Of a stretch of 51,371 nucleotides of DNA, positions 43,793 through 51,371 are shown in pieces. The position numbers were made by a program, and so were the translations under genes. The stretch's first letter is position 1. Every line of letters begins with the position of its first letter. The notes under the pieces are model-generated. The model was not told the DNA's origin. It saw only the letters and a list, made by a program, of their open reading frames with translations, and did not search any database. The stretch is from Rhodobacteraceae bacterium KLH11 (lineage in GTDB: Bacteria; Pseudomonadota; Alphaproteobacteria; Rhodobacterales; Rhodobacteraceae), in NCBI GenBank assembly GCA_000158135.1, contig DS999531.1, forward strand, positions 47,366-98,736. The letters are read 5' to 3'.

Positions 43793-45064
43793 ATGCGCTA
43801 CATGATGACCTACGACCTGATGGAAACCATGCGTAACACCAACCAATGGCTTGGTGCAACCGCAAGCGCAATGGCGTCCTACCCGATGTTTTCGATGACA
43901 CCCAACCCCGCCTTCAACTGGATGGCCGCCTGGGGTGAGGTGACCGAGCGCACGTTCCAGCGCATGGTTGTGAAACCCGACTGGGGTATTCACACCTTCA
44001 CCTGCGAAGACGGCAAGGATCATCTGGTTGATATCACCACCGTGCTGGAGCGTCCATTCGGCGACCTGATCCATTTCCGCGTTAACGGCCGTGAAGAGCA
44101 GCCGCGCAAGGTGCTGCTGGTTGCGCCCATGTCCGGGCACTATGCGACCCTGTTGCGTTCGACCGTCAAAAGCCTGCTGGTCAATTGTGAGGTCTATATC
44201 ACCGATTGGCATAACGCGCGCGATATCCCCGTTTCCGAGGGTAAGTTCGATGTCGAGGATTACACCCTCTACCTTGTCGATTTCATGAAAGAGCTGGGCC
44301 CCGACACCCATGTCGTGGCCGTCTGCCAGCCCGCCCCGCTGACTCTGGCGGCAACGGCCTATCTGGCCGAGATCGAGCCCAAGGCACAGCCCAGCACCCT
44401 GACCCTGATCGGTGGCCCGGTTGACCCCGACGCCACCCCGACCGAGGTCACGGATTTTGGCCGCCGCGTCACCATGGGACAGCTGGAAGAAACCATGATC
44501 CAGCGCGTTGGTTTCAAATACAAGGGCGTTGGTCGCATGGTCTATCCCGGCCTGCTGCAGCTGGCCTCGTTCATGTCGATGAATGCAGAACGCCACAGCA
44601 AAGCGTTCTCGGACCAAATCCAACGCGTTATTCGCGATGAGGCTTCCGATCACGACGCCCATAACCGGTTTTACGATGAATATCTGGCCGTGATGGATAT
44701 GACGGCCGAGTTCTACCTGTCGACGGTCGAACGGGTGTTCAAAAACCGCGAGATTGCGCGCAACGAATTTGTTGTGGCCGGGCACAAGGTGGACATCGGC
44801 AAGATCACGGATGTTGCGGTGAAATCGGTTGAAGGGGCGAATGACGATATCTCGGCCCCCGGCCAGTGCATCGCCGCCCTTGATCTGTGTACCGGTCTGC
44901 CGGACAGCAAGAAAGCCAGCCATGTTGAACCCGGCGCGGGGCATTACGGCATCTTCGCAGGGCGCAGCTGGCGCGACAACATCCGCCCGCTTGTGATTGA
45001 TTTCATGAATGAAAACAGCCGCAAGCCACGCCGCCGGGCTGCCAATAAAAACAAAGTGGCATGA
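43793..45064 (+). CDS. phaZ: Intracellular PHA depolymerase
   Basis: The 423-residue PhaZ (PhaZ1 type) mobilises stored PHA. The nucleophile is a Cys in VVAVCQPAPL (Cys178), as in the intracellular depolymerases, and the late His is in EPGAGHYGIF. The ATG at 43793 has AGGAG nine bases upstream; the frame extends upstream through the phaC promoter, but that part is not coding. The last four bases overlap the GFA-like gene start (ATGA). Confidence 0.93.
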   Translation: MRYMMTYDLMETMRNTNQWLGATASAMASYPMFSMTPNPAFNWMAAWGEVTERTFQRMVVKPDWGIHTFTCEDGKDHLVDITTVLERPFGDLIHFRVNGREEQPRKVLLVAPMSGHYATLLRSTVKSLLVNCEVYITDWHNARDIPVSEGKFDVEDYTLYLVDFMKELGPDTHVVAVCQPAPLTLAATAYLAEIEPKAQPSTLTLIGGPVDPDATPTEVTDFGRRVTMGQLEETMIQRVGFKYKGVGRMVYPGLLQLASFMSMNAERHSKAFSDQIQRVIRDEASDHDAHNRFYDEYLAVMDMTAEFYLSTVERVFKNREIARNEFVVAGHKVDIGKITDVAVKSVEGANDDISAPGQCIAALDLCTGLPDSKKASHVEPGAGHYGIFAGRSWRDNIRPLVIDFMNENSRKPRRRAANKNKVA

Positions 45065-45645
45065 GTCGCAAGGCGGCAAAGGATATCTCTTTCTCCTGTG
45101 ATTGCGGTTCGCTTTCGGGGCACATTACCAGGAACGGCGTCAGGTCAGGCACGCATGTGGTGTGCTTTTGCCGCGATTGCCGGGCGGCGCAGCTTTATTT
45201 CGAACAACCAGATCCCGCACCCGGCCCGGTAGATATCTTTCAGATGGCACCCGAAGCCATCAAAATCGACACAGGCGGCGAGCATCTGGCAGCCATGCAA
45301 CTCAGCCCCAAGGGCACGTTGCGCTGGTACGCCAAATGCTGCAACGCACCACTGGCGACCACGATGTCGACGCCAAAATTCCCCTTTGCTGGTTTCATCG
45401 TCAAACGCCTCGCCGAGCCTGATGCCCTTGGGCCAGTAACAACACGGGGGTTCGTGCCCGGCCCCGATGGCAAACACTCGCATGAAAAACTGCGTTTTGC
45501 TGCTGTGGGCCTGCTAAGGCGCATACTGAAATCGCGCCTGTCCGGCAGTTGGAAAAAGACACCGTTCTTTGTGCCCGAAACAGGTGCTCCGGTCGCCATC
45601 CCAACTGTACTGACCAAAGAGCAACGCGCGGCGTTCTACGACTAG
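45061..45645 (+). CDS. GFA/Mss4-fold-like protein of unknown role
   Basis: The 194-residue cytoplasmic protein has cysteine pairs in CDCGSLSG, VCFCRDC and AKCCNAP, the arrangement expected for the zinc-binding GFA/Mss4-like (DUF6151) fold related to glutathione-dependent formaldehyde-activating enzyme. It is coupled to phaZ by the ATGA overlap, so it is probably co-transcribed with it. No reaction is established. It ends in a four-base convergent overlap with the next gene. Confidence 0.7.
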   Translation: MSRKAAKDISFSCDCGSLSGHITRNGVRSGTHVVCFCRDCRAAQLYFEQPDPAPGPVDIFQMAPEAIKIDTGGEHLAAMQLSPKGTLRWYAKCCNAPLATTMSTPKFPFAGFIVKRLAEPDALGPVTTRGFVPGPDGKHSHEKLRFAAVGLLRRILKSRLSGSWKKTPFFVPETGAPVAIPTVLTKEQRAAFYD

Positions 45646-46352
45646 ATCAGCCTTAACGGAACCTGCAGCCAATCCCGCAGCAGCGTATTCACCTGATCCG
45701 GGGTTTCCATCGTCGGAAAATGCCCGGCCCCCTCGATCACATGCAAATCAGCACCGGGAATGAGATCGGCGACAAAACTGTGCTTTTTGGCCGGAACCAA
45801 AGTGTCATGCGCCCCGCAAATGATCAACGTCGGCACGCCGATCCGGCGCAACATTCCCTGCTGGTCGGGCCGGCGCTGCAGAACCCGCATCTGGCGCACA
45901 AACACATCCGGCCCCAGATCCTGCGCCATCTGCAGTAGATCATTCAGGATCGGGATGCGCTGTGGCCCCGGCGCCAACACGTCCGACCCGATCACCCGGC
46001 GCATCACGTCATCCAGCCGACCCGCCTGCGCCCCCACGATCAGCTCTTCGCGGCTGGCGGCGATATGCGGCGTATCGCCCTGTACATCCGCCCCTTGCAG
46101 GCATAAACGCAGCACCCTTTCGGGTGCGTGCCGAGTAATCTCAAGCGCGATGCATCCACCCATGCCAAACCCGGCCAGTGCAAAGCGATGCGGTAATTGC
46201 TCCAGCAGATCCGAGGCGAAATCCTCAATCCGTTCGCCAGCGGTCATCGGCGCAACCATCACCGCGCGATCCTGCGACAGCGCCGTAACCTGCGCCTGCA
46301 CCACCCGTGCATCACACATAAATCCGGGCAGTAGAACCAATGGCTCAATCAT
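45642..46352 (-). CDS. Alpha/beta hydrolase fold protein lacking the nucleophile Ser
   Basis: The 236-residue protein has the hydrolase fold from LVLLPGFMCDARVVQAQ to a C-terminal GAGHFPTMETPDQV, with Asp in CGAHDTLVP and His in the GAGH motif. However, the nucleophile elbow reads GFGMGG: Gly63 stands where the family has Ser (GFSMGG). The codon is GGC, one base from AGC. The protein is probably catalytically dead or uses another residue; a non-enzymatic role is possible. Confidence 0.8.
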   Translation of the reverse strand: MIEPLVLLPGFMCDARVVQAQVTALSQDRAVMVAPMTAGERIEDFASDLLEQLPHRFALAGFGMGGCIALEITRHAPERVLRLCLQGADVQGDTPHIAASREELIVGAQAGRLDDVMRRVIGSDVLAPGPQRIPILNDLLQMAQDLGPDVFVRQMRVLQRRPDQQGMLRRIGVPTLIICGAHDTLVPAKKHSFVADLIPGADLHVIEGAGHFPTMETPDQVNTLLRDWLQVPLRLI

Positions 46353-46425
46353 CGGGGTGCCTTCCGCTCAGTCTTGCTCTTTTCCATCAGGATGAGAGTT
46401 TTCCAGACCCCCGACAAGCAAAAAC

Positions 46426-47058
46426 TCAGGGGTAGCTGATGGATCGGAACGCGGGAAAATCCGTATAGCGCGCCTGTCTTTGCGCCCGCGTTTCTTCAGG
46501 CGCAGCACCGGGTCGCAAGAGACATCCGCGCGGCGCGATATAGCTGTCGATCCGCCTTGCAGGTATGGGCCTCCAGACCAGATTGAAAGCGCAGAGTTTT
46601 GGAAAAAACCAGATTTCGGAATAATCCAGATGGTCATGCATCCACCAGGCCAGATCACGCCAATCGCGCCCCTGCGCATACCGATCCGCAAACCATGGGA
46701 TTACGACAGAGGCCCCGGCTACGCGCCCATCGCCCTCAGCCCAATCCCAGATATGGCACTCCATCGGGTTGTCATTGCGGGCGCAGTTCAGACGGTTTTC
46801 GTTCCCGAACCTGTTCAGAGATCGCGAGCGATAGCCCGAGCGGACCGCAATACGGCCAAAGGTTTCCTCCAACGGGTCCAGCAAGGTTTCGCACAAGGCG
46901 CGCCCTGTTTCGATTGCCAGATCGGGGTTGTCGGGAATGTTCTGCAGCGCGTGAAAATTTCCGATCTCGGAATACAGGAAATCACGCATGAAGAAATGCC
47001 GCGACAGGCGCACGCGGCCCAATGTCTCAAGGCTCCACATACTGGCCGGTCGACGCAT
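46426..47058 (-). CDS. M15-peptidase-like protein
   Basis: The 210-residue protein has YSEIGNFHALQNIPD near the start, a VRSGYRSRSLN motif (about 75-85) and ECHIWDWAEG (about 99-108), the arrangement of M15-like D-Ala-D-Ala carboxypeptidase domains in Rhodobacterales. The usual His/Asp zinc ligands are only partly recognisable. The ATG at 47058 has GGGAGG six bases upstream. No signal peptide is evident, so a cell-wall role is uncertain. Confidence 0.6.
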   Translation of the reverse strand: MRRPASMWSLETLGRVRLSRHFFMRDFLYSEIGNFHALQNIPDNPDLAIETGRALCETLLDPLEETFGRIAVRSGYRSRSLNRFGNENRLNCARNDNPMECHIWDWAEGDGRVAGASVVIPWFADRYAQGRDWRDLAWWMHDHLDYSEIWFFPKLCAFNLVWRPIPARRIDSYIAPRGCLLRPGAAPEETRAQRQARYTDFPAFRSISYP

Positions 47059-47101
47059 GCTCAGCCTCCCCAAACGGTATCAAGACCCATGCGCGGCGCC
47101 A

Positions 47102-48094
47102 TTACTTAATTCCCTGATCCGCCAGCCAATCCAGCATCCCGGATATGGCAATATCTGTCTGCCCTGGTGACATCAGGCGGCCCGCCACAACATGCGATTG
47201 CGGATCATCCTCGGGGCCCATTGTCACCAGATTGACCGTTGCCGGACCGCCCCAGTCAGCAACCACATCCTGCGTCCGGTCGGGCCGCACCACCTGATCA
47301 TCTTCTGAAAACCAGAACAGCGCCGGAACCCGCGCACCCGAGAAATCAAGCGCATAAACCGTCTCCACCAGAACAGACATCGGCACCACGGCTTCCCAGG
47401 GGTAAACGGTGGTCCAGTATTTATTTTTCTCGGGATCAGAATCCGACACGTCCCGCTCAGCGCCCATCAGCACAGGTAACCAATGACGGGCCCAAGGCAG
47501 GGACGGCACCCATGCCGCAATCGTATTCACACCAAAATTCGGCGATACAAACACCATCGCCGCCACGTTGGTACTCAGCTCAGCATCCAGCGCCGCCGCC
47601 GCTGCCAACGTGCCACCGGTCGAGGTAGAGATCACGATCACCTCTTCTCCGACCGCACGTGCCGCAGCCAGTCCCTCGGCGATATCCTGCATCCAGCCCG
47701 AGGCCGTCGCATCCGCCATCGCGCTGCCTGCGCGCCCATGCCCCTGCAGCCGGGTGTACACAAGGTTGGCCCCCAACGCGTCCGCAATCCTGTCGGGTAC
47801 CGGGCGAATCTCCTCGGATGAGGCCGAGAAACCATGCACATAGAGCACCGAATACCGCGTTCGCTGCTCCGTAAAACCCTCCTGCCAGACCACGCGCTTC
47901 TCGACGCCCGGCACGATGTCGTCATATGCAGATTCGATGCTTTCGAAATAAACCTGCACACCCTCGCCGAATTTGCGCGGATCGAAGCGCGGCTGCAGGT
48001 CCACCGGCGCGCGCGGCGCAAAAAGGTAGACAAGCCCGCAAACAAGGGCCAGCCCCAGCAGAAATCGCCCCAGCACCCAACCAAACCGCTGCAT
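47102..48094 (-). CDS. Membrane-anchored alpha/beta hydrolase
   Basis: The 330-residue protein has an N-terminal signal anchor (about 7-26), then an alpha/beta hydrolase domain. Oxyanion element VLYVHGFSASSEE, nucleophile Ser in ISTSTGGTL, Asp in FSEDDQV and His in DPQSHVV are visible. It probably faces the periplasm. The start shares one base with the stop of the next upstream gene. Esterase or lipase activity is inferred. Confidence 0.8.
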   Translation of the reverse strand: MQRFGWVLGRFLLGLALVCGLVYLFAPRAPVDLQPRFDPRKFGEGVQVYFESIESAYDDIVPGVEKRVVWQEGFTEQRTRYSVLYVHGFSASSEEIRPVPDRIADALGANLVYTRLQGHGRAGSAMADATASGWMQDIAEGLAAARAVGEEVIVISTSTGGTLAAAAALDAELSTNVAAMVFVSPNFGVNTIAAWVPSLPWARHWLPVLMGAERDVSDSDPEKNKYWTTVYPWEAVVPMSVLVETVYALDFSGARVPALFWFSEDDQVVRPDRTQDVVADWGGPATVNLVTMGPEDDPQSHVVAGRLMSPGQTDIAISGMLDWLADQGIK

Positions 48095-48843
48095 CAGGCC
48101 TCACCCATCACGTCCCGAACAGCATCTTCTATCAAGCCCAGGCAGGGTCCGTCGGAAAACCTGTGATCAGCACCCTTGACCAGCAGCAGCTGCATGTCCG
48201 GCCCGGTGGCATGGTCCAGCAGGCGTATCGCCGTTTCAGTAGAAACAGCCGTATCCGCCGTCCCTTGCAGAAACCGCACCGGAAACGGCAATTCAAGAGG
48301 TGCGCGCAACACCAGACGCGCCCGCCCGTCCTCGATCATCCGCCTGGTGATGACATAAGGCTCCATGTAGTCCGAGGGCAGCTCCACATGCCCAACAGTC
48401 TCCAACGCCGCCTTCTGCTCATCGGTAAACGACGCCCAATAGCCATCTTCGGTAAAATCGGGTGCAGCGGCAATCGTTACCAGCCCGGCGATCCGCTCGG
48501 GCATCACACGCGCCAGCAACAACGCCTGCCACCCGCCCATCGACGACCCCACAACAATCAGGGGGCCATCCGTTAACCGCGACACAGCGGCCAGAGTATC
48601 CGCGTGCCAATCTCCGATACAACCATCTGTAAAGACACCAGAACTTTCCCCATGACCCGAATAGTCAAAGCGTAAAAAACCCTGCCCGCGCGCCCGGGCC
48701 CAGGCCTCAAGATGCACGGCCTTGGTCCCCTCCATGTCAGACTTCAGCCCACCCAGAAAAACAATGGTCGGCCCCGCCCCTTCACTTTTGTGATAGGCCA
48801 ACCGCCGCCCCTGCGCGGATTCCAGAAATTCAGTCTCAGCCAT
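48094..48843 (-). CDS. Alpha/beta hydrolase, ABHD10-like
   Basis: The 249-residue soluble hydrolase has GGLKSDMEGTKA, FDYSGHGESSG, nucleophile Ser in VGSSMGGW, Asp in GTADTAVS and His in KGADHRFSDGP. It resembles bacterial relatives of ABHD10 thioesterases. Its stop overlaps the ATG of the membrane-anchored hydrolase, so the pair is co-expressed. Substrate unknown. Confidence 0.82.
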   Translation of the reverse strand: MAETEFLESAQGRRLAYHKSEGAGPTIVFLGGLKSDMEGTKAVHLEAWARARGQGFLRFDYSGHGESSGVFTDGCIGDWHADTLAAVSRLTDGPLIVVGSSMGGWQALLLARVMPERIAGLVTIAAAPDFTEDGYWASFTDEQKAALETVGHVELPSDYMEPYVITRRMIEDGRARLVLRAPLELPFPVRFLQGTADTAVSTETAIRLLDHATGPDMQLLLVKGADHRFSDGPCLGLIEDAVRDVMGEA

Positions 48844-48899
48844 AAAACCCTCATTTCGTTTTCCACATCATGCACGACTGACCCGCACCCGCAATTCCC

Positions 48900-48997
48900 C
48901 TTCATCTTTTCTCAAATACTCCGGGGAGCGCGAGGGGCAGCGCCCCTCGCCCCTCCCAAACCCCCTCGCCCCCGCCCAAACCCCCTCGCCCCCGCCC
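48900..48997. repeat. REP-like sequence with GC-rich hairpin and 20-bp tandem repeat
   Basis: CTTCATCTTTTCTCAAATAC (48900-48919) and the following CCGGGGAG resemble one arm of the 21606 repeat. It is followed by a stem GCGAGGGGC/GCCCCTCGC and by two copies of CCCCCTCGCCCCCGCCC (48961 and 48981). The gap before thrS has no other gene. Confidence 0.6.
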
Positions 48998-49090
48998 TTG
49001 ACACAGGCATCCCCGCCTGCCACATGAGGCAAACACATAACCCGCAACCGGGCGTTCAGTGGGCGCCAAACCGACGAGGAGAGCCAGACC

Positions 49091-51049
49091 ATGGCCCTGG
49101 ATTCACAATCCGTCTCACTCACCTTCCCCGATGGCAATGCACGATCCTACGACGCAGGTGTAACACCCGCGCAGGTGGCGGCCGATATTTCAACCTCTCT
49201 GGCCAAAAAGGCCATCTCGGCCACGGTCAACGGCCAGCACTGGGATCTGCAATGGCCCATTGAAGCGGATGCGCAGATCGCCATCCACACCATGAAAGAC
49301 GAGGCGCAGGCCAACGAACTGATCCGCCACGATCTGGCCCATATCATGGCGCGCGCGGTGCAGGAGATCTGGCCCGACACCAAGGTCACCATCGGGCCCG
49401 TCATCGAAAACGGCTGGTATTACGACTTCGACCGGGCCGAGCCCTTCACCCCCGAAGACCTCGGCCAGATCGAAAAAAAGATGAAGGAAATCATCAACAA
49501 GCGCGATCCCGTGACCACCGAGGTCTGGGACCGCCAGCGCGCGATTGATTTCTACACCGCCAACAACGAGCCCTACAAGGTCGAGCTGATCGACGCCATC
49601 CCCGGCGATGAACCGCTGCGCATGTACTGGCATGGTGACTGGCAAGACCTGTGCCGCGGCCCGCATCTGCAGCACACCGGTCAGGTTCCCGGTGACGCGT
49701 TCAAGCTGATGTCGATCGCCGGTGCCTACTGGCGCGGCGACAGCGATCGCGCCATGCTGCAGCGCATCTACGGCGTGGCCTTCACCGGCAAGGAAAAGCT
49801 CAAAGCGCATCTGCACATGCTGGAAGAGGCCGCCAAACGCGACCACCGCAAGCTGGGCCGCGAGATGGACCTGTTTCACATGCAGGAAGAAGCCCCGGGT
49901 CAGATATTCTGGCACCCCAACGGCTGGAAAATCTACACCACCCTGCAGGACTATATGCGTCGGATGCAGGACCGTGACGGCTATGTCGAGGTCAACACAC
50001 CGCAGGTGGTTGACCGCAAACTGTGGGAAGCGTCAGGCCACTGGGACAAATATCAAGAGAACATGTTCATCGTCGAGGTTGACGAGGAACATGCCCGCGA
50101 AAAAGCCATCAATGCGCTGAAACCCATGAATTGCCCCTGCCATGTACAGGTGTTCAATCAGGGTCTGAAATCCTATCGCGACCTGCCCCTGCGCATGGCC
50201 GAATTCGGATCGTGCAACCGTTATGAACCATCCGGCGCGCTGCACGGGATCATGCGGGTGCGTGGCTTTACCCAGGATGATGGCCATATCTTCTGTTCCG
50301 AAGATCAGATCGAATCGGAAACCGCTAAATTCATTGCCTTTCTGTCAAAGGTCTACGCGGATCTGGGCTTTCACGACTGGACAATCAAACTGTCCACGCG
50401 CCCTGAAAAGCGGATCGGATCCGACGAAAGCTGGGATATTGTGGAAAAAGCTCTGGGCGATGCCTGCAAAGCGGCTGGATATGACTATGAAGTCCTCGAA
50501 GGCGAAGGCGCGTTCTACGGGCCAAAGCTGGAGTTTACCCTGACCGACGCGATTGGCCGGGACTGGCAATGTGGCACCTTGCAGGTTGATCCGAACCTGC
50601 CGGAGCGGCTGGATGCGAATTTCATTGGTGCAGACGGGGCCAAGCACCGCCCCTTCATGCTGCACCGTGCAACGCTGGGCTCGTTCGAACGCTTCATTGG
50701 TATCCTGATCGAGGAACATGCTGGGAAACTGCCCTTCTGGCTGGCACCGCGTCAGGTCGTCGTCGCCTCGATCACGTCCGAGGCGGATGACTATGTCATG
50801 GAGGTGGTTGATACGCTGAAAGCCGCAGGCATCCGCGCCGAGGCGGATATTCGCAACGAAAAGATCAACTACAAGGTCCGCGAACACTCGGTCAGCAAAG
50901 TGCCCGTGATTCTGGCGGTCGGGCATCGCGAAGTTGAAGAGCGTACCGTCACCATTCGGCGCCTGGGTGAAAAACAGACACAGGTTCAATCGCTTGAGAC
51001 TGTAACAAATGAGCTGAGCCTCGCCGCGACACCACCAGATTTGCTGTAA
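49091..51049 (+). CDS. thrS: Threonyl-tRNA synthetase
   Basis: The 652-residue enzyme charges tRNA-Thr. It has an N-terminal TGS domain (about 1-66), an editing domain with [13 protein letters not shown] and [10 protein letters not shown], and a class II catalytic core ([33 protein letters not shown]) carrying the zinc Cys and His. The C-terminal anticodon-binding domain follows. The start has GAGGAG about ten bases upstream. It is monocistronic in appearance. Confidence 0.97.
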   Translation: MALDSQSVSLTFPDGNARSYDAGVTPAQVAADISTSLAKKAISATVNGQHWDLQWPIEADAQIAIHTMKDEAQANELIRHDLAHIMARAVQEIWPDTKVTIGPVIENGWYYDFDRAEPFTPEDLGQIEKKMKEIINKRDPVTTEVWDRQRAIDFYTANNEPYKVELIDAIPGDEPLRMYWHGDWQDLCRGPHLQHTGQVPGDAFKLMSIAGAYWRGDSDRAMLQRIYGVAFTGKEKLKAHLHMLEEAAKRDHRKLGREMDLFHMQEEAPGQIFWHPNGWKIYTTLQDYMRRMQDRDGYVEVNTPQVVDRKLWEASGHWDKYQENMFIVEVDEEHAREKAINALKPMNCPCHVQVFNQGLKSYRDLPLRMAEFGSCNRYEPSGALHGIMRVRGFTQDDGHIFCSEDQIESETAKFIAFLSKVYADLGFHDWTIKLSTRPEKRIGSDESWDIVEKALGDACKAAGYDYEVLEGEGAFYGPKLEFTLTDAIGRDWQCGTLQVDPNLPERLDANFIGADGAKHRPFMLHRATLGSFERFIGILIEEHAGKLPFWLAPRQVVVASITSEADDYVMEVVDTLKAAGIRAEADIRNEKINYKVREHSVSKVPVILAVGHREVEERTVTIRRLGEKQTQVQSLETVTNELSLAATPPDLL

Positions 51050-51071
51050 CATTCGGCAAACAACTGCCAAA

Positions 51072-51099
51072 AATCCGGCCCTTTTTCGGGGGCCGGATT
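51072..51099 (+). terminator. Hairpin after thrS
   Basis: AATCCGGCCC (51072-51081) pairs with GGGCCGGATT (51090-51099), 23 bases past the thrS stop. The downstream sequence is A/T-rich but without a continuous T run. Confidence 0.55.
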
Positions 51100-51272
51100 G
51101 AAGCAATTAATAATTTTCAATTCAAAAACAATTTGTTACCATACAAGGGTAACTAGCGATCTTTGACGGGGTTGTGAGACACGGGCTCGTGAATTTAACT
51201 ACGGGCTCCAACCGACTACCTTTGTCATTGTCACAAGCAGACATACGCAGTCACTAAGTAAGGATTACCGAG

Positions 51273-51371
51273 ATGTCGAACACAGCAAAAACACTGGTTA
51301 TTGCAAGCGCCGTTGCTGCGGCCGTTTCCGGCGCAGCCACAACCGCAACCGCTCAGGCAAAAGAGAAATGC
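51273..51371 (+). CDS. DUF2282 (bufferin A-type) gene, 5' end only
   Basis: The first 33 codons are present (MSNTAKTLVIASAVAAAVSG then AATTATAQAKEKC), cut by the window end. The long Ala-rich signal peptide followed by a Lys/Cys start of the mature part is characteristic of DUF2282 proteins, now called bufferins: small Cys-rich metal-chelating peptides with partner BufB/C maturases. AGGA lies 8 bases before the ATG. The partner genes would lie beyond the window, so the assignment rests on the signal peptide style. Confidence 0.65.
   Translation, partial: MSNTAKTLVIASAVAAAVSGAATTATAQAKEKC

Noticed and set aside
1..51371. CRISPR array, rRNA or tRNA genes
   Set aside because: No repeat-spacer periodicity and no cloverleaf or rRNA-like sequence was found on reading both strands of the intergenic regions.

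Overview
The window looks like the chromosome of a marine Roseobacter-group alphaproteobacterium (Rhodobacteraceae, Ruegeria/Phaeobacter-like). The evidence is GC-rich coding sequence, the purA/secG/pyrG, hflKC-degP and phaR-phaP-phaC/phaZ arrangements, a Co-type nitrile hydratase, DUF2842 and DUF2065 small proteins, and Rhodobacterales-type dispersed palindromes. No rRNA, tRNA or CRISPR array is visible. The species assignment is inference.

Layout. 1-2.5 kb: DMT exporter, YciB-type membrane protein and a Crp/Fnr regulator. The regulator is followed by a perfect TGTGA-N6-TCACA box and a probable ~100-nt terminated RNA. 2.65-7.76 kb: an accessory islet with an IS1182-type element (4-bp target duplication), an AT-richer pair of genes that looks like a MuF-tagged toxin plus a membrane-anchored immunity protein, and a second, frameshifted IS. 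7.9-14 kb (minus strand): degP, DUF2065, hflC, hflK, then gor and rpiA; rpiA carries a striking internal deletion. 14.1-17.2 kb: GST, L-serine dehydratase, DMT exporter. 17.2-21.5 kb: thiN, a long acidic Rhodobacterales protein, DUF2842, purA. 21.7-23.3 kb: a coupled nitrile hydratase operon (alpha, beta, activator). 23.5-29.2 kb: secG, pyrG, a PEP-mutase/isocitrate-lyase-like enzyme, DUF1330, two tandem TerB-like proteins, and an S41-peptidase-like orphan. 29.4-32.7 kb: polar amino acid ABC importer. 33.7-39.8 kb: a gamma-glutamylation amine catabolism cluster (two glutamine-synthetase-like ligases, a glutamine amidotransferase-like hydrolase, a FAD oxidoreductase) plus a DegT-type aminotransferase; two of its genes carry the same TTTGATCAAA palindrome upstream. 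39.8-45.1 kb: secreted trypsin-like protease, then the PHA granule locus with three CTGC-N3-GCAG boxes matching the known PhaR site. 45-51 kb: GFA-like protein, three alpha/beta hydrolases (one lacking its nucleophile serine), an M15-like protein, thrS, and the first codons of a DUF2282/bufferin-type gene cut by the window edge.

Functionally, most of the window is housekeeping and carbon/nitrogen storage: PHA synthesis and mobilisation, amine and nitrile nitrogen scavenging, glutathione and serine metabolism, and envelope quality control by HflKC/DegP. The least ordinary material is the putative toxin/immunity pair between the two IS elements, the CRP-box small RNA candidate, the shortened RpiA, and the repeated operators in the PHA and polyamine clusters.
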